DNA of 64,000 bases from an uncultured Prevotella sp. Lineage in GTDB: Bacteria > Bacteroidota > Bacteroidia > Bacteroidales > Bacteroidaceae. Positions 51,029 through 60,900 of this stretch are shown in pieces; positions within the stretch are counted from its first letter, which is position 1, and each line of letters begins with the position of its first letter. Below the pieces are notes generated by a model. It had not been told where the DNA came from and did not search any database. It saw nothing but the letters and a program-made list of their open reading frames with translations. A program made the position numbers and the translations under genes. Location of the stretch: contig CAJODL010000001.1 of the NCBI GenBank assembly GCA_905233165.1, positions 186,001 through 250,000 on the forward strand, written 5' to 3'.

Positions 51029-54000
51029 TCAGAGTTTCACTTTCTTATTTTGGTATATGTACAATCCTGCCTTAGATGGTTTGCCTGGTAGCTTGCGTCC
51101 GTAAAGATCGTACCATTCTTGTGTGACATTACCTGAATCGGAATCCAGCTCTTCTTTCAATGTCTCTATACCTGTTATTAAAGAAGTGGGCACATCCTCG
51201 ATTTCTCCAGATCCCGTATAGATCAGGTATGCTTGGAATGGAGCGAGATACTGTTCTTCTGCATCTTCGGGGTCGGATGATGCCGTCATGCGCCATGAGA
51301 GGTCTGGCTGCATGATATAGGCTTTTTTCTCATAACCTTCCTTATGTGTCAGACTACGTACAGTACCACAGAGTATAAACTGGTCTTTCTGTATGGATGC
51401 CTCTGATGCAGTATGGGATATATTGACATTTGAGGCACTGAGGTCCAAAGTAATGGAAGGCTGGGATTCTGTAATGCCACGTACCATACTGCGCGCCATA
51501 GAGGAATTTTCCATCTTAATCACGTAAGGTTGGAAGGCCTGTAAATCCCCAGTATGTTCCTCAAGGATAATTCCCTCACCATCGGTATCTTTTAGAGTAA
51601 ATACCGTAACATTTGCTGGAGCAGGAATGTCGTATGGCAAACAGATAGTGGTTGTCTCTGTCTTGACCTCACGAACATATACTACAGAATCGACCTCTAC
51701 GTCTATTGGCAATGAGAAATTATTTACATCCGTCAGGTCAAGTGTCTCACATGTTCCGTCACCATTAACTACATTCGTCACAGGCTCGGTAGTGCTGAGT
51801 CCCTCAGGAAGAACGACAATAAGGTCGGATGACATATCGTCGAAAGCTTCAGAGGCAACCTCTTTCACTTCATATTCTTCACCCGCTATATCAGTCACTG
51901 TAGTAGGTATCTCACTTTTGCCTTCCCAGAAGCTATTTGGCAATTCTGTGATAACTGCATTTGTTTTGCCTTGTCCATCAGAAACGAGTTCAGCCTCAAC
52001 GCCTTTTCCCTTGTCATCAACAAATTCCGGTATGAGCATGGTAAGTGTACCTTTCACGTATGTAAAGTCATAATTGACAGCTTCGCCGCCGCTGACATTG
52101 ATGTCATAAACTCCTGCTTCGCTCTCGGGAGTAGCATCGGTTTGAACAACAGGCTTAACGGTCAAACGTCGTTCTGTCTCATTGTTGACAAATCCACTAT
52201 AACTAACAGTCAGCGTTGGCATTTCTTCATTACAGAAGATACGCTTATCTTGCGCAGTTACTGTCAGCATAACCTTACCGATGTTTACTGTTATTGTCTC
52301 CGGCTCGGTGTCGTTATGGTTACAGTCACCATCTACCTTATAGTACACAGTATATTCACCTGCATTTATACCCGTCGGGATGGCTTCTTCAAAAGAATCT
52401 CCATCCAAAGAATATATCATAGAACCACCTTCGGCAGTACCAGCGTTCAGCAATGTCTGTGCCATACCGTCGTATGTCAATGTACGTGATACAGGAGATA
52501 TAACTATACTTGCAGCAGCCTTTGAGATTGTTGCTACAGTCTGATTCTGTTGTCCTTCAGAAGCCAAGATGTAGTTTGACAGGCTTTCACCGCCCAAGGT
52601 AAGACCTGAAATGTTTACTAGTTTATCGGTTCCGGCATTTGCATCTGCAAATTCTCCATCGGCAGTAACCGTCAGCTTATCTCCAGCAACTATGCCACCG
52701 AAGATTACATTACCAAACTGCAAGGTAGCATCTTTCGTACCGTCATATACTTTATTCTCAGCAGTTATGCCACTGATCAGTATTTCAGCCTTACTGATGC
52801 TTGCAGTTATCGTCTCCGGCTGTGTGTCATTATGGTTGCTATCGCCAGCCACCTTGTAATATACAGTATAATCACCGGCATCTGTGCCTGTTGGAATGGT
52901 TTCTTCATATGAGGTTCCGTCCAAAGAATATACCATCGAGCCACCTTCTGCCGTACCTCCATTCAGTAAAGCCTGTGCCGTACCATTGTATGTCAGTGTG
53001 AGTGACTCAGGAGCTGTTACCACACCAGCTGCTGCCCTTGTAATTGTGAACATAGTTTGAGTGCTACCGGTATAATTTCCCTGACCTGTTATGGTAGTTA
53101 CCGCTGTTCCGACGTTTATGTTGTCAGTGTATGCTACAGTGTAGTCCTTGTCGGCAGAAAGCGCTACATCATCAAGTGTTACGCTGACTTCCGGAACTAT
53201 TGGTTCACCTGTGTACGTCTGAGGACTGATGTCTCCTATCTGTGCACCGTCTATGCTTCGAGGCATAATCGTTGCTATAGTCTGATTCTGCTGTCCTTCA
53301 GAAGCCAGGCTATAGTTTGCCAGACTTTCGCCGCCTAAGGTCATACCAGAGATGTTTACTGTCTTATCGGTTCCGGCATTTGCATCTGCAAATTCTCCCT
53401 CAGCAGTAACCGTCAGCTTATCTCCAACAACTATGCCACCGAAGACTACATTACCAAACTGCAAGGTTACATCTTTCGTACCGTCATACACTTTATTCTC
53501 AGCAGTTATGCCACTGATCAGTATTTCAGCCTTACCGATGCTTGCAGTTATCGTCTCCGGCTGTGTGTCATTATGGTTGCTATCGCCAGCCACTTTATAA
53601 TAAACAGTATATTCTCCGGCATCTGTGGCTGTCGGTAATGTCATCAGATATTCAGTTCCGTCAGTACTATACATCATGGTTCCACCCGTTGCATCTCCGG
53701 CAGATATCAGCGTCAGGGCTGTTTTGTTATAAGTCAGCTTCTGCGCTTCAGGAACCTTTGTGACCACAGACATAGCCTTGTTAATCTTAAATGTCTTCTT
53801 GACAGTTCCTTTCCATGTACTCTTTCCCGTGACTGTCAAACTGTATGTTCCTACATCCGACCATGAAGTGCCTTGGAAAGTAAGTACGTAGTCTTTGTTC
53901 TCTGTAAGGCCACTGACAGTAACTACTGGTTTCTGGTCAATACCATTGTATGTAAACGATGTCTTTGACAGCTTTACCATAGTACTCGTGACTGTCTCTC

Positions 54001-54940
54001 GTGTACTGAATGCTGCATCGGCATATGCACTATATTCCCAACTGGGCAACTGTGCTGTATAAGTGCGAGGCAGAGATAAATCCTCAGGGTCTTCGCCAAT
54101 CAATTCTAAACCATCTGCAATAGGAACACCTTTAACAGCACTCCTTGCTGAATTATTTGCAACTGGCAGATATGTTTTACTCAATGTAACATCTTCCTTG
54201 CGTATATAATAGCCATCATTTGGTGTCACGGTCAACGTAACAGTCAGGCCATCCACAGCAGTAGCAATAGTTCCTCCATTTAAGCTGTTGTTTACCTCAG
54301 CTTTACCACCTCGGAATATCTTATAACTACGCGTTATGTTGCCAGCCCACGTGCTATATCCAGTTACTGTTACGGTATATGTGTCAGCCTCTTTTGACGT
54401 CGGATTGCTGTAGGTCACCATGTAGTCACGGCTCTCTATAAGCCCTTGTACATTGACAACAGGACGCTGAACCTGTTCGTTATATACAAACACCGTCTCT
54501 GACAGACTTACCATACTTTCCGTAACAGTCTGTTTCTGAGAGTATTTTACATCCAAGAGGATGTCATACTCCTCACCAGGAAGTGTTACAGTATAGGTAC
54601 GAGGCTGTGACAAATCATCGGGATCATTGCCCGCGAGAGTCAAGTCGTCTGGTATAGGAACGCTGTTTATGGCATTTCTGTTTGCACTTCTTGCATTTGC
54701 TGTAGGCATGAATGTTCTTGTGGCCTTGATGTCACTTTTTCGGATATAATACCCCTCTTGCGGTGTCACGGTAAGTGTTACCACTGCGCCGTCTGCCTTT
54801 GAAGTCACTGTGCCGTGGCTGGTGTCACCCGTCACCTCCACCTTGCCACCGGCAAAGGTGCTCAGTGTCCATGATAACACCGCAGCCACAACAAAGTATC
54901 TCATGATTGATTGTCTAGTCATAGCTATTCTCTCTTTCAT
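51029..54940 (-). CDS. Large secreted protein with YDG/MBG-type repeats
   Basis: A 1303-residue exported protein; signal region MTRQSIMRYFVVAAVLSW (first of several possible Met starts at 54940, 54922 or 54904). It begins with two related beta domains (GGKVEVTGDTSHGTVTS; GGKAEVNNSLNGGTIAT), each followed by an Ig-like repeat (VSLSETVFVYNEQVQRPVV). Then come YDG-type repeats (ISGITAENKVYDGTKD) and Ig-like repeats (TLTYNGTAQALLNGGTAEGG), an MBG_2-like repeat (LTVTAQDKRIFCNEEMPTL) and a C-terminal part ending WYDLYGRKLPGKPSKAGLYIY, a sorting-like tail. Two copies of one ~330-base segment lie 741 bases apart. Probably an adhesin. Its ATG overlaps the stop of the upstream giant gene by four bases. 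Confidence 0.8.
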   Translation of the reverse strand: MKERIAMTRQSIMRYFVVAAVLSWTLSTFAGGKVEVTGDTSHGTVTSKADGAVVTLTVTPQEGYYIRKSDIKATRTFMPTANARSANRNAINSVPIPDDLTLAGNDPDDLSQPRTYTVTLPGEEYDILLDVKYSQKQTVTESMVSLSETVFVYNEQVQRPVVNVQGLIESRDYMVTYSNPTSKEADTYTVTVTGYSTWAGNITRSYKIFRGGKAEVNNSLNGGTIATAVDGLTVTLTVTPNDGYYIRKEDVTLSKTYLPVANNSARSAVKGVPIADGLELIGEDPEDLSLPRTYTAQLPSWEYSAYADAAFSTRETVTSTMVKLSKTSFTYNGIDQKPVVTVSGLTENKDYVLTFQGTSWSDVGTYSLTVTGKSTWKGTVKKTFKINKAMSVVTKVPEAQKLTYNKTALTLISAGDATGGTMMYSTDGTEYLMTLPTATDAGEYTVYYKVAGDSNHNDTQPETITASIGKAEILISGITAENKVYDGTKDVTLQFGNVVFGGIVVGDKLTVTAEGEFADANAGTDKTVNISGMTLGGESLANYSLASEGQQNQTIATIMPRSIDGAQIGDISPQTYTGEPIVPEVSVTLDDVALSADKDYTVAYTDNINVGTAVTTITGQGNYTGSTQTMFTITRAAAGVVTAPESLTLTYNGTAQALLNGGTAEGGSMVYSLDGTSYEETIPTGTDAGDYTVYYKVAGDSNHNDTQPETITASISKAEILISGITAENKVYDGTKDATLQFGNVIFGGIVAGDKLTVTADGEFADANAGTDKLVNISGLTLGGESLSNYILASEGQQNQTVATISKAAASIVISPVSRTLTYDGMAQTLLNAGTAEGGSMIYSLDGDSFEEAIPTGINAGEYTVYYKVDGDCNHNDTEPETITVNIGKVMLTVTAQDKRIFCNEEMPTLTVSYSGFVNNETERRLTVKPVVQTDATPESEAGVYDINVSGGEAVNYDFTYVKGTLTMLIPEFVDDKGKGVEAELVSDGQGKTNAVITELPNSFWEGKSEIPTTVTDIAGEEYEVKEVASEAFDDMSSDLIVVLPEGLSTTEPVTNVVNGDGTCETLDLTDVNNFSLPIDVEVDSVVYVREVKTETTTICLPYDIPAPANVTVFTLKDTDGEGIILEEHTGDLQAFQPYVIKMENSSMARSMVRGITESQPSITLDLSASNVNISHTASEASIQKDQFILCGTVRSLTHKEGYEKKAYIMQPDLSWRMTASSDPEDAEEQYLAPFQAYLIYTGSGEIEDVPTSLITGIETLKEELDSDSGNVTQEWYDLYGRKLPGKPSKAGLYIYQNKKVKL

Positions 54941-57900
54941 TTAATAACGACTTTTTTGCCATTTCTCAGATATATGCCCTTGCCAGTAGGCTTCCCGGAA
55001 AGTTTCTTACCATCAAGTGAATACCATGTAGCTTCGGCTTCCTCGATATCAGTAGAGACATTGTCAATATCAGTTATCTCACCCATGCCTCTGGATATTG
55101 TCAGTCTGCGAGCTGCATTACTGCTTTCTGTTGGCAAGAATGCTATTCCTGCTGGCAGTGTGCCGCTGCTGACCATTACAAACTCGTCTTTATAGAGCGT
55201 ATAGCCCTCACCAACTGTTACGTCTTTCGGAGCTGTGAGCCACTGCAGCAAATTATTCTTGTCGGTAGTCATCAGGCAAGTCTCCAATGACGTTACGGTC
55301 TCTGCCGAGCATGCAGTCCTTGCACTATTCTCAATAAGTACTGCCTGTCCTGCAGGGATATAATCAAGAGCTTGGCTAACCTCTGCCTCAGAACTGCTGA
55401 TGCCTGTTACGGTATATGCTTTCAATCCGCTTGGCAGCATGCGTCCTACCTTGCTGTAGTATGTGCGCCACTGCTGACCGTCAGCCATTGTCAGTGTTTC
55501 TTTGTCACGGAAGATGTTACTGCTGTATTCTGCCCATTGTGATTGATATTCGCTGTAGCTTGCAGCAGGAACAATGAATATCATCTGACTGGCAAAGGCA
55601 TTCGTACCTACTGGCATTGGTGTCTCGCCAAACACCATGCCGACAACACCTGTACAGCTTCTGAAGGCATAGTCACCGATAGAAGTTGCAGCACCCATAT
55701 CGATATCCTTCACACTGCTGCTATAGCTTTGCCATGGGGTGCCGCCAGAAGCATAATTGCTCATTTCGGTATTGCTACCCTGTGCCATGACGTTCTGCTG
55801 GAAGGCCAGTGTACCATCATTCAGTGTCCAGATGAGGTTGTGACCATTATTTACTGCCGTATTACCGCAGTAACCACCGGTAGCATATTGTGCAGAAACA
55901 GTTACTGCTTCAGCAGGCATAAAGAATGAGAATACCTCATCCTCCTCCTGTGTCACATTCACGTTACCGCTCTTGCCCTTCACTGTCAGTCCTTCAACAA
56001 ACAGTATTTTGGCAGCCTTTGGTGTCACCTTTATATATATAGGAGTCTGGTCATCTCCACGCAGTGCCTTCGAGCCATTAGGAATCACCTTTGACAATGC
56101 TCTGTCCGAATAGCAGGCAATGACACCGTCAGTACTTGTAACAGTGTTGAGGTCGAAGCCAGCAAACCATTGCAGTTCAATAGCCACATTGGTCTTTATG
56201 CCAAACGATGCTATATCACCCCAACCATCTTTCTCAGGTACTTGTGCGCCGTTAGCATAGAGAGCTTTTCCGTCAGCGACAGGGCTATATACATGCTGCA
56301 CATTAGCGTAAGTACCGCTGAAGGCATCAGCCTCGATGGCAGTTACGGTAGCAGGCAACCAAACAATACCGCTGAACTGTGCAAACTCATTGGCGTGTAA
56401 TGCTGTCAGCAGAGTGCAAGGTCGCAAATCAACTGTTGCAGAACAACCGCTGAAGGCCTCTGTGCCGATAGTCTGCAAAGTAGCAGGCAGTGTTACAGTC
56501 TTTATCTTGTTCATACTCTTGAAGGCTTGAGCATCTACATTTATAACACCCTCACCAACTTCAATAGTCTGAATAGAGTTTGCAAACGTATTCCACAAAC
56601 CTGTTACCATGGTGCCGGAGCCTTCGATAAACAGTCCGGTCTTGGCACTGTTCAGCTTCCATTTTACATCGCGTCCATTATTAACCTCAGGATCACCACA
56701 GAAGCTTCCGTCCAGGAATGTTGCAGCTACCTTCACAGCGTCATTGGTAATCGGGAACGAATAGAGGTCGTAGTCCACATCGCTCACGTCAATCTTGTTG
56801 CCTGTAGTATTTCCTGTTACTGTCAAGCCTTCATCAGACAGACGTTTCAGAGTTCCTGTATTCACCTTCGCATAGATCGTAGTTTGATTGTCGACAAATA
56901 CCTTACTGCCAGGAACAACAGGCAGGCTCAGTTCCTTTGTCTTATTCTTATATCCACGATAGAACTCTATGGTACAGCCACTTCCGTTATTCAAACTACC
57001 AAGTTGCAGGCTATAGCCATTCACGATACTGGTCTTGCCATTGCTACTAATCTTGTGCATGCCATAGATATACGGATAGTAGCCTGTTGCATATTCATAT
57101 GGAGCACCCATGCGTGCCGCGAAGTCGGTAGATAGCATTTCTGTAGTCTCGGCACTGCGAAGGTCTTCCCTAGTAGTGCTGGCCGACGTTGCGCCAGAGC
57201 GTTCGCGGTCGTAATATACATTATTAATGTTTGCATAGTTATTACCAGACATATACCCTATTGCTCCAGCACCCAGTACCGTCGAATAACAGTCCTTCAC
57301 CTTACAGCCAGCATTGGGATACGTAACAATGCCTCCCTTATAACTACTGCTTATGCATTTACCTGTAGCATAACAATGATCTACCGAACCCTTGCCATAC
57401 AGATACGAAACTACTGTACCAGCATAGTTATTACCTTCTGTGACGGCCTCTATAAAGCAATGGCTCACCTTGCTGCTGTCGCTCTGTGCCATCACATTGA
57501 CAAGACCTGCCGCAGAATTGCCTTTAGTATAAGTATCTACCAATGACAAATCGTGAATCTCGGAACTGTTGATAAATCCGAATAATCCTGCATAGCTGAA
57601 GCCCTCTGGAATATAAACACCTGAGATGGTGTAGTTCTGGCCATCAAACTTACCCTGGAAACTGTTGGTATTGTCTATACCAATAGGCTCCCATTTGTTG
57701 GTTGGTGTTCCGTTCAACTCCAGATCTTCAGTCAGCACCTGCTCATTCAACTTGATGTCGGCTCCTAACTTGTAGAACTTCCCCTTTGTCAACTCACCAT
57801 TGGCATTGGTCAACTTGGCAAGGTAGTTGAGCTGAGCACCATTATTAATAATATATGGATCATCCTCCGTACCCGTACCGCTGGCGAATACAATAGAAGT

Positions 57901-60900
57901 CTCGCCGTCCCATGTTCCTCCTGCACCTCCGTGTGTCGGGTCTTTAGGCGTTGTCCAGCCACGGTTCTCGCCAATCTTCTGCAAGCCGGGGATATAAGGA
58001 TAGTTGCCCAGCACATACTCGAACGGCTCCCCCATCAGCGTGGCAAAGTCGGTGGAATGCATTTCAATGGTTTGCTTGCTGCAGTAGTCTGTCTTCGACG
58101 AGAACTTTAAGCCGAGGTCTTGATTACCATATACATTGGTTACGTAGTTGACCCCCGTTCCTTCTGCTAAGTTGTTCGCTACGGCCATAAAACAGTTGGA
58201 AATCTTGCCACCGACATTGGGAGTATAGGCTACCAGACCAGCACTACGTGAACCTCCTGCCACCTTGCCGCTGGTATAGCAGTACTCTATCATACCTTTT
58301 GGATACAGATTGTCAACCAATACGCCAGCATAGGTAGTTCCTTCCACAAATGCCTCTACATAGCAGCGGCTAATCCATGTGCTGTCCTTTTCTCCCAGAA
58401 CATTTACGAGACCAGCAGCGTATCTTCCCTTGATGTAAGTATCGACAAGCGACAGGTTATGAATCCTGCCACCATTGGCATATCCGAACAATCCGGGACA
58501 GTCGAAGCCCTCTGGAATATAGACACCAGAAATGGTGTAGTTCTGACCATCGAAATTACCTTGGAAACTGTTGGTATTGTCTATACCAATAGGCTCCCAT
58601 TTGTTGGATGGTGTATCGTTCAGTGTCATACTGTCTGTCAGCACCTGCTCATTCAACTTAATGTCGGCTCCTAACTTGTAGAATCTCCCCTTCGTCAGGT
58701 TGCCGTTGGCGTTGGTCAGCTTGGCGAGATAGCTCAGCTGCGCACCATTATTGATAATGTATGGGTCATCTTCAGTACCCGTACCGCTGGCGAATACAAT
58801 AGAGGTCTCGCCATCCCATGTGCCTCCTACACCGCCGTGTGTCGGATCGGCAGGCGTTGTCCAGCCACGGTTCTCGCCAATCTTCAGCAAGCCCGGGATG
58901 TAAGGATAGTTACCCAGAACATACTCAAACGGTTCACCCATGCGTGTGGCAAAGTCGGTGGTATGCATCTCAACGGTGTGCTTACTGCAATAATCCTCCC
59001 TTGTAGAGAAAGTTTTGCCCAGGTCTTGGTCGGAATAGATGTTAGCAATCGAATTTGCACTATTTAACTGATAGAAAGCTGGAGCGCCCTGAACAGCAGA
59101 GAAGCAGTTGCGCACCTTGCCGCCAGAATTCTGTATATGTACAATACTGCTCGTACGGGAATTGCTGTTAATTGTCTTACCACTGGAATAGCAATATTCC
59201 ACAGTTCCTTTAGCATACAGATCATTAACTATGATACCAGCGTAGGTTGTGCCTTCTGACAAAGCCTCAACATAGCAATTGCTTACCCATGCGCTGTCAC
59301 TATAGGCGACCTGATTAACCAGAGCTGCAGGGTAGTTACCCTTTACATACGTGTCAACGAGAGACAGGTTGTGTACAACAGAGCCGCTAATGTAACCGAA
59401 GAAAGCAGGATAACCTCCACCTTCAGGGATATAGACACCTGAAATTGTATGATTGGCACCATCAAAATTACCTTGGAAGCTATTTGCATTGCTTATGCCT
59501 ATCGGTGTCCATATATTTTCTGGCGTTTCCTCTATTTCGTATTTCTCATTCAGAATCTGGTCGTTCAGATAAATATCATTGGCCAACTTGTAGTACTTAC
59601 CCTTAGTCAGTGCACCGTTGGCGTTGGTCAGTTGAGCCAGATATGCAAGTTCCTCACCATCATGGATGAGATAAGGATCATCCTCCGTACCCTCGCCTTC
59701 TGCAAAGGCTTCGGCAATCGTACCGTCCCATACTGGTGGCATCGCTGGGTCGCGATGAAGTGCTGCTGTCACTGTAACATCCGCTGTAGGCATGGTAAAC
59801 GACCATGTGAGGTCATCCTCCTTGCTAAGTGAGATGCTCTGTCCCGTGAGGTCATTGGTCAGCTGCAGGCTACCTTCCGTAAGCAGCATGTGACGACGCA
59901 GATTGAGATGTACGTAAACTTTCTGTCCTGCCTCGGCACGACGAAGCCCCTTTATTGCATTGCCGTCTGTGTAGGTGCTGTAATAGCGAATGCGGCTACC
60001 ACGCCCATTGGTCAGCGTGCCAGAGGTAAGGAAATAGCCTGTTGAACCGCTACCATTGCGGTTGGCCACCTTAGGCAATCCTGGAATATAGGGGTAGTCA
60101 TCACCATCGCATTCAAACTCATCACCCAGCAGCTTGGCAAACTTTTCGGTCTGCATCTCGGATGTTGACTTGAAACATAAATTTGGACCAGCGCTGATAG
60201 AAGCTGATAAAGTAGGTATAAGGTTTCCGTCGCCATAGACGTTCGTTACATCCTGATACAGATTGGTTGTTGAACCAGTGAAGGCTGTGATAAGATACTG
60301 AGCCTTAACTGCTGAGAAACAGTTGCGTACAATAGCACCGCTGTACAGCATACATATCAGTCCGGTAGAACGATACGATGAGAAGTTGCGTCCACTGGCA
60401 TAGCAGTTCTCTACCACACAGTTCCCATATACATATCCTGCTATTGCAGCAGACACCTGACTACCACGGACTGCTGCTGATGTGTAGCAATTCTGAACTC
60501 GGCTGACACCATAATAGCCCATTGAAGCCACAATAGCACCTGTGTAATAGCCATCAACGTAAGAATCTACAAGTCCGACGTTTTTGATAGTAGCGTTACT
60601 CGTCACGCCAAACAAACCGCCAAACTGCAACGATGTATCGTCGTATGAACCTGTGTAGAGACCATGGATAGTATGGTAATTGCCGTCGAATACACCTTGG
60701 AAGTAGTTGCTTTCAGTTCCAATTGGTGTCCAACGAGTTTCAGGTGTGCCCCTCAACTCAAACTCACTGTTCAGCACATCCTCATTGAGGTATATATCCT
60801 CCACCAGCTTGTAGTACTTACCCTTGGTCTGTTCGCCATTCTCGTTGCAGAGCTTTGCCAGATATGCCAGTTCCTCACCATCATGAATCAGGTATGGGTC

